From assembly GCA_002862545.1 (NCBI GenBank), contig PKDJ01000144.1, positions 1-50,992 on the forward strand: a stretch of 50,992 nucleotides of DNA, read 5' to 3'. The notes beneath the pieces are model-generated. The model saw only the letters and a program-made list of their open reading frames with translations. It was not told where the DNA came from and did not search any database. The DNA comes from Pseudomonadota bacterium (GTDB lineage Bacteria > Myxococcota_A > UBA796 > GCA-2862545). Shown piece by piece: positions 36,476 through 45,564 of the stretch (position 1 is its first letter; every line of letters starts with the position of its first letter). Both the position numbers and the translations under genes were made by a program.

Positions 36476-37779
36476 GGCAGCGCCCGGGTCATGACGCCCC
36501 GGCTCGCGGTGTCGCACTGGGCCTGTAGGGTCCACTGGGGCTCGGGCTCGCCCTCGACGAACCAGTGAACACGGCTCGCGAGGGTGCAGCTCGCGAGGAC
36601 CCCGTCGTCGACAGGAACCGCGCCCCCTTGGACGGGACAGGACAGGCCCAGGTCCCAGGACACCTCGAGGTCGAGGGTGCCCGCATCGCTGTCGAGGCGG
36701 TAGCGCTCGGCACGCGAGGTCAGCGGGTCACCCAGGTTGTCGAAGAGCCACAGCTGGTCGCCCCTGCGGGTGGCGTTGTGCTGCGCCATGAAGCCGGCGG
36801 TGTCGTCGCCCGGCGCGAAGTCGGCCTCCGGGAGCCCGCGGTCGGAGCCCACGGCGAGCCACCGGGGCGCGAGGTAGTCGGGCGCGTCCGGCTCACCGCC
36901 GAGCGCGAGGATGCTGTCGAAGTTCAGCAGCGACAGCACCAGGTCGCCCTCGGGGCTCACGGTCAGTCCATTGGCATGGGCCCACTCGCCGCTGCCCGGT
37001 CCGGGTGGGGCCTCGGGGTCGGGTGCGGTGATCGCGAAGTGATCCGACAGCCGCATGGACGCCTGGAGGGCGCCGTCGGCGAACACATGCACGCCGTCGA
37101 CGTCGGCGACGGGATGGGGCTCCTCGAACAGTACGTAGGTGCGGCCCTGCCAGACCGCGAGGTCGTGGTGCAGCGTCCCGTCGAAGTCCACCCCCTGCTC
37201 GTAGCGAGCCACCGTCTCGCCAGTCGGTGTCTGACCGACCAGGACGTCGTCGCCGAGGGCCCAGATCACCCCATCGGCCCAGTGGTAGCCATGGCGCGGC
37301 GAGGCAAACGGGAGGGTGTCGTCGTACCAGAGCAGGCGTCCGTGACCGTCGAGGATGACCAAGACAGGGCTGCCGCAGTCGACGGCGAGCAGGACGGCGT
37401 CGAACGCCTCGGGAGGAGTGCCGGTGACGGTGAAGGCCGGGGCGCCCAGTGGGCCCTCGGGGGAGCCGGTGCGGACGGTCCCGGAGTCCGCTCCCAGTGT
37501 CCACGTGTACTCGGTGTCGGGCAGCAGTCCCCAGGCGACCGGGTCGACGCCGGTGGCGATGCGGGTCGGGGCGTCGGGTGCGGTCAGGGTGAGCGTTGCC
37601 GGGTGATCGCTGCTGCATCGGACCCGCAGTGGGTTCTCCGGTGTGGGTGCGCACCGCTCCCGAGCCGTCACGACAGCGGAGTCGGCCGCCATGTCAGGGG
37701 CGGGAGGGCTGGAGCAGCCGAGCAGGAGGGACCACCACACTCCGGTCCGGTAACGTCGCGTCACGCCACGAGCGCGCAC
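36463..37779 (-). CDS. Arylsulfotransferase (ASST)-like lipoprotein, copy 2
   Basis: 438 residues. A basic N-terminus and LLLGC lipobox (Cys22) make it a lipoprotein; GTG start, possibly shortened by five codons. It shares the layout of copy 1 (22959-24308): a Cys-containing beta domain, HHDLAVW (His204/205), EWAHANGL (His268, Asn270), AQHNATRRGD (His334) and LFDN. The Arg of copy 1 (SFRH) is replaced here by LSLLNF (about 282-287), so a residue important for sulfate binding in E. coli ASST is missing. It may bind rather than transfer, or use another chemistry. Its start lies 35 bases from a divergent gene. Confidence 0.8.
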   Translation of the reverse strand: MRARGVTRRYRTGVWWSLLLGCSSPPAPDMAADSAVVTARERCAPTPENPLRVRCSSDHPATLTLTAPDAPTRIATGVDPVAWGLLPDTEYTWTLGADSGTVRTGSPEGPLGAPAFTVTGTPPEAFDAVLLAVDCGSPVLVILDGHGRLLWYDDTLPFASPRHGYHWADGVIWALGDDVLVGQTPTGETVARYEQGVDFDGTLHHDLAVWQGRTYVLFEEPHPVADVDGVHVFADGALQASMRLSDHFAITAPDPEAPPGPGSGEWAHANGLTVSPEGDLVLSLLNFDSILALGGEPDAPDYLAPRWLAVGSDRGLPEADFAPGDDTAGFMAQHNATRRGDQLWLFDNLGDPLTSRAERYRLDSDAGTLDLEVSWDLGLSCPVQGGAVPVDDGVLASCTLASRVHWFVEGEPEPQWTLQAQCDTASRGVMTRALPVWL

Positions 37780-37814
37780 AGGGCGGCGGGATACGCCCGC
37801 GCCAGGAGGATCGC

Positions 37815-38621
37815 GTGTCCGACGACTTCTTCGCCACGGTACAGGCCGACGGCATCGCCGCCATCGTCTTCGGTCGCTCGCGCATCCCGCGCCTCACGTC
37901 CGATCCGCATCAGGAGGCGCTGCTGCAGCGCGCGATCCTGAACCATGCCGAGGATGGCCTCGACCGCTTCCATGCGCCGCTGCACCTTCCCCTGCTCGTG
38001 GGGCGCGCGGTGCAGCCGGGGCGGCAGCCCTGCCTGGCGGCCTCCGCGGCCTCGGTGCTCGTGTGGTCCGGAGCGCGTCTGTACGACAACCTCATCGACG
38101 AGGACCTCGACGTGGCATGGTCGAGCTTGTCACGAGCAGACCTCGTCTTCACGGCGTTCGGGATCGCGACGGTCGTGCCGCCGACCCTGATCGCGCGTCT
38201 CCCGCTCGAGCCCCTCCAGCTCACGCGGCTGCAGGACATCCTCGCGCGCGGCATCCTGGCCCTGTTCGCGGGCCAGCGCGACGCCCTCACGCGCGACGGC
38301 GCGCCCGCCAACCCCAAGGCCGTGGTGGATTCGGTCGAGGGCATTCATGGTGCCGCCTACGGGATGGCGGCTGCGCTCGGTGCGGCGGCTGCAGGTGCAG
38401 ATGGCCTGCAGGTTCAGCACTGGGAGCGCTACGGTCGGGCTCTCGGTGCCGTGCATCAGCTCCGGGAGCCGGCCCGGTCGGGTGCGCTGCAGGCACTCGG
38501 TGAGGCCGACGTGCTCGAGGCGCGCATCGCCACCGCGCTGGAGGCGCTCGAGGCAACCGAGGCGCAAGAGCCGGCTCGGAGCCACCTCGTGGCCCTCGTG
38601 CGAGACGTGCCGATCGCCTAG
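37815..38621 (+). CDS. Divergent isoprenoid-synthase-fold (polyprenyl synthetase-like) protein
   Basis: 268 residues, almost all helical. LYDNLIDEDLDVAW (about 89-102) resembles the first Asp-rich motif (DDxxDxD) of trans-prenyl diphosphate synthases, in the usual place after a helix ending in a small-residue stretch (SAASVLVWSG). The second expected Asp-rich motif after YGRALGAVHQL is absent (REPARSGALQ). Catalysis of chain elongation is therefore doubtful; a one-metal or regulatory relative such as ComQ-like or squalene/phytoene-type enzymes are alternatives. GTG start with a perfect AGGAGG five bases upstream. Confidence 0.6.
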   Translation: MSDDFFATVQADGIAAIVFGRSRIPRLTSDPHQEALLQRAILNHAEDGLDRFHAPLHLPLLVGRAVQPGRQPCLAASAASVLVWSGARLYDNLIDEDLDVAWSSLSRADLVFTAFGIATVVPPTLIARLPLEPLQLTRLQDILARGILALFAGQRDALTRDGAPANPKAVVDSVEGIHGAAYGMAAALGAAAAGADGLQVQHWERYGRALGAVHQLREPARSGALQALGEADVLEARIATALEALEATEAQEPARSHLVALVRDVPIA

Positions 38622-38631
38622 CGGCTTCGAC

Positions 38632-39825
38632 TCAGCGGCAGGTGTTGCTCTCGACCACGCCGGAGACGACGACCGCGCAGGCGTGGCTGGTGTATTCGAA
38701 GGGGTCGCCGTCGTAGACCGCGAGATCGGCGTCCTTGCCGACCTCGAGACTGCCGGTGCGATCGTCGATTCCGAGGATTCGTGCGGCCCCGAGGGTCAGG
38801 GCTTCGAGGGTGCGGTCCTCGCCGAGACCATTGGCGCCGGCGATCGCGGCCTCCCAGAGCACGACCCGGACCTTGGGCACGTAGCCCTCGTGACCCGAGA
38901 GGAAGGCGATCGGCACACCCGCATCGGCGAGGACGGCCGCCGTGTCGAAGGCGCTGTTGCGCTGCTCGCCGGGCTTCCACGACCGGGCCATGACGGGGCC
39001 CACGATCACGGGAACCTCGGCCGCGGCGAGCTGCTCGGCGACCAGCCAGCCCTCGGCGGCTCCGGCGATCACCAGATCGAGGCTGAACTCCTCGCCGATG
39101 CGCACGGCGGTCAGCAGGTCGTCGGCGCGGTGCGCATGCACCACCACCTTGCGCTCGCCGGCGAGCGCCTCGGCCAAGGCCTCCATGCCGAGATCGATCG
39201 GGGGCCGGTCTGCAGCGGGCAGGCGGCGCCGCTCGGCGTACTCCCGTGCGGCGGCGAGGGTCTGGCGGACGAGAGCCGCCGCGCCCATCCGTGAGGCCGT
39301 GCCCTGGTCGCCGAAGCGCCACTTGGGGCCATCACCGAGGGAGAGCATCACCATGGCGTCGGGCACCACGGCGACGGTGTCGGCCGGGGCGGGCGTCGTC
39401 TTGGCGATGAGCGTGCGACCGCCGACAGGCTGCCCTGGAGAGGGGGCGCTGTGCACGGTGGTCACGCCGAGGCTTCGGATCCAGCCCACGAGAGGATCGG
39501 TGCCGAGGTAGCCGTCGAGGGCGCGAAGATCGGGCCGGACCGGGTGGTCACTCTCGGCGTGGTCCTGATCGGGTGGGTGGTTGTGAGGGCCAGTGAGCCC
39601 CGCGGTGGTCAGCGCGTCGATCAGTCCTGGGGTGAGCACGGCACCCTCGAAGACCGTCGCGCCCTCCGGCTCCTCGACCTCGCCTTGCGGGCCCACGGCG
39701 ATGATCTTGCCGTCGTCGACGACGACGACACCGTCGGCGATCGGCGGGCCGGAGACGGGTCGGACCTCGTCGGCCTTGAAGACGAGGGGGGCGGCGAGGG
39801 CCGCGGTGACGAGCCAGGCGAGCAT
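38632..39825 (-). CDS. Secreted amidohydrolase-family protein with altered metal motif
   Basis: 397 residues. MLAWLVTAALAAP is a signal peptide; the protein should be periplasmic. A composite beta-sandwich plus TIM-barrel of the imidazolonepropionase/prolidase-like type follows: GKIIAVGP, VLTPGLIDA, VVHAHRAD (His near 230), LSGHEG (about 310), and the closing GSLEVGKDADLAVYDGDPF. The HxH that normally follows PGLIDA is replaced by LTT, so the first metal pair is missing at its usual site; a nearby GPHNHPP might substitute. GGAG lies five bases before the ATG. Confidence 0.85.
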   Translation of the reverse strand: MLAWLVTAALAAPLVFKADEVRPVSGPPIADGVVVVDDGKIIAVGPQGEVEEPEGATVFEGAVLTPGLIDALTTAGLTGPHNHPPDQDHAESDHPVRPDLRALDGYLGTDPLVGWIRSLGVTTVHSAPSPGQPVGGRTLIAKTTPAPADTVAVVPDAMVMLSLGDGPKWRFGDQGTASRMGAAALVRQTLAAAREYAERRRLPAADRPPIDLGMEALAEALAGERKVVVHAHRADDLLTAVRIGEEFSLDLVIAGAAEGWLVAEQLAAAEVPVIVGPVMARSWKPGEQRNSAFDTAAVLADAGVPIAFLSGHEGYVPKVRVVLWEAAIAGANGLGEDRTLEALTLGAARILGIDDRTGSLEVGKDADLAVYDGDPFEYTSHACAVVVSGVVESNTCR

Positions 39826-39868
39826 GCAAACTCCTGCGCGCCTCCCCTAACCCACGGCCCGTCGCGCT

Positions 39869-41866
<1,998 letters not shown>

Positions 41867-41923
41867 CGCGGCTCTCCAGCTGCGCTCAGCCTAATCGGTC
41901 CATGGATTCCGAGCGTCAGCTGC

Positions 41924-42529
41924 TCAGGGCATGGCGCCCAGGTAGTCCTGCAGATCGGACTCCGCGACCTCCAGGATCTTTGGGGACAAGCCTCCCTCTT
42001 GACCGCTGGAGATCAGCTCGCGCAGGCCCGCGATGGCCTCGGAGGAGTCTCCGAGGTGCCACTGCGCCTGGGTCACGCGGTACTGCGCGATCTGGCCGAG
42101 CTGCGAATCGCCCTCCTGCTTGGCGACCTCTGCAAAGTGACGCTTTGCGCGAAGGTAGTCTTTGGTCGCCATCGACATCTCGGCGAAGGCCATGTGGGTC
42201 TGTGCGTTGGCGTCGGGCATGCCGGTGTCGTCGAACAGCGAGGGCAGATCGTCGTCGACGAGGATGTCCGTGTCACCGACGAGCTCCAGCAGCTCCTCGC
42301 GGCTCAAGCGATCGGGCTGGGGCAGCGGCGCGGGGGCCTGTGGCGCTCGGGCCGTGTTCCGCGAGCGGGGGCGTGGCGCCACCTCGGCTGACGCGATGGG
42401 TGCGGCCGCTGAGGCGCTCGCGGGCGGCTCCACCGAGGTCTGCATGGCGAGCCACATCAACACGAGCACACCGAGGGCGAGCATGCTGCCCACGGCGGCC
42501 TTGAGGATGTTCGCGGTTGTCGGGCTCAC
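41924..42529 (-). CDS. TM-anchored protein with TPR-like C-terminal helices
   Basis: 201 residues from a GTG with GGAG five bases upstream. One TM helix (about 8-29), a Pro/Ala-rich linker (about 33-75), then helical hairpins at about 105-190 (DYLRAKRHFAEVAKQEGDSQLGQIAQYRVTQAQWHLG... region) of TPR type. Such proteins scaffold envelope complexes. Lies 57 bases upstream of ygiQ on the same strand. Function unknown. Confidence 0.75.
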   Translation of the reverse strand: MSPTTANILKAAVGSMLALGVLVLMWLAMQTSVEPPASASAAAPIASAEVAPRPRSRNTARAPQAPAPLPQPDRLSREELLELVGDTDILVDDDLPSLFDDTGMPDANAQTHMAFAEMSMATKDYLRAKRHFAEVAKQEGDSQLGQIAQYRVTQAQWHLGDSSEAIAGLRELISSGQEGGLSPKILEVAESDLQDYLGAMP

Positions 42530-42571
42530 GGCATCTCCGTGGGTGCCTGGTAGCCCGACCGTCCTCTCGGA

Positions 42572-43465
42572 TCAGCCCTCGGGGTCTGCGAGGAGCTGTC
42601 CCTTGCCGTTCCAGCACGTGACGGTGATCACCGGATCCTTGTCGGGATCGGTGTAGACGTACTCGGCCTGAAGGTCGAACGGGCCTCCGCCGAAGCCGAG
42701 CGCCACGGTGCCGTCGAGCGTCTTGTCGGTGTAGGCGATGTACCACTCGAGCGTGTCGATGGACTGGCCGAGGTCGTCACGGCCGCCACCGAGCGCGAGG
42801 ATCTCGTACTCCATGGGCTCGAGCCCCGCGAGCGCGGTGAGCTTGAGCGTCCGGATCTCGAGGTCGTAGTCGACCGTGGTGCCGTTGTTCAGCTCGTCGG
42901 ACAGGATGAGGCTGCCGGCCATCTTCAGGCGGCCGACCTTCGCGACGGCGTCGTCGATCTCGAACGGATCGAGTCGCAGCGGACTGCTCGGGTTCTTCCC
43001 CTTACCGAAGAGGAAGGCCAGCGGGCCCGCATCGTCGAAGCGGAGCACGACCTGTAGACCGTCGTTCTCGACGCGGAGGTTGGAGAAGAAGTCAGCTGGG
43101 TCGAGGAGGTTGCCCTCGACGATGGTGCCGCCGTCCTCGACCCACAGGTCCATGACGACCTGCTCCGTCGTCACCTGGTAGATGCCGTCTCCGACGTACT
43201 CGATGGCATTCGGAAGCTTGGTGGGGGCTCCGATCAGGCTGGTGATCGCGCCGCTCAGGGCGGTGCCCAGCTCGCGGGAGAGCTGCCCGCAGACGACCAT
43301 CTCGTGCAGGCTGTCTTCAGCGTCGTAGACGATGCGGATCGTGTCGTCGACGTCGGCTCCGTCGGAGCACTCGTCGACATCGACGCCACCCTCAGGTGAG
43401 ACGCCGCAGGCCAGCGATGCTGCGACGGCCACAGTGGGTGCCAGCACCCCAGATGTGTGTCTCAA
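42572..43465 (-). CDS. Predicted lipoprotein, TTG start
   Basis: 297 residues from a TTG at 43465, chosen because GGGGAGG lies four bases upstream and because it yields a good signal peptide ending in SLAC (Cys20 region). An upstream TTG at 43492 has no ribosome site. The mature part is beta-rich with regular Asp/Gly turns (VEDGGTIVEGNLLDPADF, RLKMAGSLILSDELNNGT), like a large antiparallel sheet or lipid-binding barrel. No family recognised. Confidence 0.75.
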   Translation of the reverse strand: MRHTSGVLAPTVAVAASLACGVSPEGGVDVDECSDGADVDDTIRIVYDAEDSLHEMVVCGQLSRELGTALSGAITSLIGAPTKLPNAIEYVGDGIYQVTTEQVVMDLWVEDGGTIVEGNLLDPADFFSNLRVENDGLQVVLRFDDAGPLAFLFGKGKNPSSPLRLDPFEIDDAVAKVGRLKMAGSLILSDELNNGTTVDYDLEIRTLKLTALAGLEPMEYEILALGGGRDDLGQSIDTLEWYIAYTDKTLDGTVALGFGGGPFDLQAEYVYTDPDKDPVITVTCWNGKGQLLADPEG

Positions 43466-43525
43466 TGCGCCTCCCCAGACGTGCCCTGACAAGTAGACAC
43501 CGCGGCAGACGAATGTGTCACCCCA

Positions 43526-45046
43526 TCATTCGAGACTGTTGGACTTCATCACCTCGCGGAAGCGCTCGAGGACCGGGCGGGCCGTGCGCTCCTTGGTGGT
43601 CTGGTCGAGGGCATAGAGGCCGAAGCGCAGGTCAAAGCCATGGTTCCACTCGTAGTTGTCGACGAATGACCAGTACAGGTAGCCGCGCACGTCGACGCCC
43701 TCGTCGAGGGTCTCCTTCATGCTCGCCAGGTGCCCATCGAGCACCTCTACGCCGCGATCTTCGACGAACGGGGTGCCGTTCTCGGTGACGACGATCGGCA
43801 CGCCCCACTCCGCGCCCCGGCGGATCACCCGGCCGAGGCCCTCGGGGTACGGCTCCCAGGAGAACTCGGGGAAGAGGTCAAAGATCGGAATCTCGGGCAC
43901 GACGCTGAAGGCGAACCCGCGGACCAAGACCTGGTTGTAGTAGTTGATGCCGAGCTCATCGAGACGACCTGCTAGCTCTGGGCGGGTCGTCTCGGGCACG
44001 CCGTCGAGGTCACCATCCCATGCACCGGTGGTGAACGCGTCGAGGTAGAGCCGGTGGTAGAGGTAGTCCATGTGCTCAGCGGCACGCACGTCGTCTTCGT
44101 TCGCGGGATCGAAGGGGTCGATCGCCGTGAAGTTCATCACGATGCCCACCGACGCGGCCGTGCCGTCGCCGTCCGCATCGACGGTGTCTTCGGCCTTCAC
44201 GGCGTCGTACATCGCTGCGTGACCGTCGATCTGGTTGAGCATCACGGCGATGGTGCGCTCGACGTCGAAGTCGAGCCCGGGGGGTGACGAGCGGTCCTCA
44301 CCAGGCTGGAGGTACCCGGAGAGCGTGGTCGCATAGGGCTCGTTGAGGGTGTACCAGCGGTCCACCTCTCCGCCGTACTCCCGACCGACCCATGCGCTGT
44401 ACAGGGCGATCAGGGGGACGATGCGCTCCTTGGTCACCCAGCCGTCGGCGGTGCAGCCGTCGGGGTCGAGGTGACAGCCGACGCCATCGTGCACCCAGCG
44501 GGGCATGACGTAGTGGTTGAGGGTGACCACGGGGGTGATGCCACGGTCGCGCAGCGCGGTGAACATCTCGTGGTACCGGGCGACGGCCTCCGGGTCGGCG
44601 TGTGCGGTCAGCTCGTCGACCGTCGTGGCGGACTCGGCCGCGCCGTCGGGGAAGAGTCGAGACCACTCCAGGCTCATCCGGTAGGCGTTCATGCCGTCGG
44701 ACTGCATGCGGTCAGCGTCGGCCTCGAACGTCTCCCACATGCCCGGGCCTACCGAGAGTGGCTCACCGGTGACGTGGAGGCTCGGGTTTCCGACGATCTC
44801 GGGAGCGGTCACCCAGTCGTACCAGTCCGAGGCGTCGTCGAGGCACTGCTCGTCCGACCAGGTGGGACAGCCCATGTCAACCTGGAAGCCGGCGGTCGCG
44901 GCCCCCCACATGAAGCCCTCGGGGAAGGTGGCGGCCTCGGCGGATGTGTCGGAGGCTTTGTCGCCCCCGCCGCAGGCCAGGGCTGCTGTCAGGGCCAGCC
45001 CAGACCAGCGCCAGGCACGCGGTCCCCCGCGAGTCGCACCCGCTAC
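43526..45046 (-). CDS. Lipoprotein beta-glucosidase, glycoside hydrolase family 1
   Basis: About 506 residues. After a basic, hydrophobic signal with an ALAC lipobox, the GH1 barrel runs to the end: FPEGFMWGAATAGFQVD, the acid/base Glu in YTLNEP (about 236), GINYYNQVLV, the nucleophile Glu in VVTENGTPFV (about 422) and YLYWSFVDNYEW. It would hydrolyse beta-glucosides in the periplasm or at the surface; lipoprotein GH1 enzymes are unusual. No ATG, GTG or TTG lies in frame between the upstream gene's stop and the signal peptide; 45046 is the first in-frame codon after that stop overlap (GTA). A single missing G in the run at 45024-45028 would put the GTG at 45039 in frame. Confidence 0.88.
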   Translation of the reverse strand, partial: VAGATRGGPRAWRWSGLALTAALACGGGDKASDTSAEAATFPEGFMWGAATAGFQVDMGCPTWSDEQCLDDASDWYDWVTAPEIVGNPSLHVTGEPLSVGPGMWETFEADADRMQSDGMNAYRMSLEWSRLFPDGAAESATTVDELTAHADPEAVARYHEMFTALRDRGITPVVTLNHYVMPRWVHDGVGCHLDPDGCTADGWVTKERIVPLIALYSAWVGREYGGEVDRWYTLNEPYATTLSGYLQPGEDRSSPPGLDFDVERTIAVMLNQIDGHAAMYDAVKAEDTVDADGDGTAASVGIVMNFTAIDPFDPANEDDVRAAEHMDYLYHRLYLDAFTTGAWDGDLDGVPETTRPELAGRLDELGINYYNQVLVRGFAFSVVPEIPIFDLFPEFSWEPYPEGLGRVIRRGAEWGVPIVVTENGTPFVEDRGVEVLDGHLASMKETLDEGVDVRGYLYWSFVDNYEWNHGFDLRFGLYALDQTTKERTARPVLERFREVMKSNSLE

Positions 45047-45507
45047 TGGCAGCAGTCCACGTTGAACGTGGCCCGCTCGGTCGTACCCATCACTGTCACG
45101 TCGGCGGTCATTTCCCACCAGCCCTCCATGTGGAAGAGCATCCCTGTAACCGTGACTGTGCCGTCGTCGTTGGTGCCGATGGCGGGGTCGTTGTTCATGG
45201 AGTGCCCATGAGACGGCATCGACACCCCGATGGCGATGTCGTCGATCATCACCATGTCGCCACTCATGTGGTCCATCGCCATGATGTCGATCGCGAAGGG
45301 CTCCGAGAGCGGGATCGGATCGGCGCTGGCCGTGTACGACACCATCCAGCTCCCGCCGTCCGTCATCACCTCGGTGCTGTAGTCGAGGCCCGTGGCGGTG
45401 GAGCCGTGGTGACCGTGGTGCCCATCGTGGGTCGCCGAGTCGCCGTCGGCGTCGCCGCCACAGGCGAAGAGGGTCGCAAGGCCGATGGCGAGTAGTCGAT
45501 GATGCAT
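45043..45507 (-). CDS. YtkA-like, His/Met-rich lipoprotein
   Basis: 154 residues from the ATG at 45507 with GAGGAG six bases upstream. MHHRLLAIGLATLFAC is a lipoprotein signal. A His cluster HDGHHGHHG (28-36) follows, then a YtkA-like beta-sandwich: IMAMDHMSGDMVM, GVSMPSHGHSM (95-105) and MLFHMEGWWEM, which match the MPAHGHGM...GWWEL core of the YtkA/FixH group. The His and Met pattern suggests copper or another soft metal as ligand (inference). Its stop overlaps the reading frame that becomes the GH1 gene. Confidence 0.8.
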   Translation of the reverse strand: MHHRLLAIGLATLFACGGDADGDSATHDGHHGHHGSTATGLDYSTEVMTDGGSWMVSYTASADPIPLSEPFAIDIMAMDHMSGDMVMIDDIAIGVSMPSHGHSMNNDPAIGTNDDGTVTVTGMLFHMEGWWEMTADVTVMGTTERATFNVDCCQ

Positions 45508-45515
45508 AGGGTTCT

Positions 45516-45543
45516 CCTCGGTATGCACATAGTGCATGTGAGG
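45516..45543 (-). promoter_or_regulatory. Inverted repeat next to the YtkA-like ribosome site
   Basis: ATGCAC (45523-45528), ATA, GTGCAT (45532-45537) is perfect. In the minus-strand transcript flanking CCTC (45543-45540) can also pair with GAGG (45519-45516), part of the ribosome site. It may be an operator or an RNA hairpin that hides the site. Confidence 0.4.
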
Positions 45544-45564
45544 GGAGCAAAGGATCCGAGCGGC

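Noticed and set aside
45051-45550. Extended GH1 reading frame starting near 45550
   Set aside because: It runs out of frame through the well-supported YtkA-like gene and gives His/Arg-rich non-biological sequence before the signal peptide.
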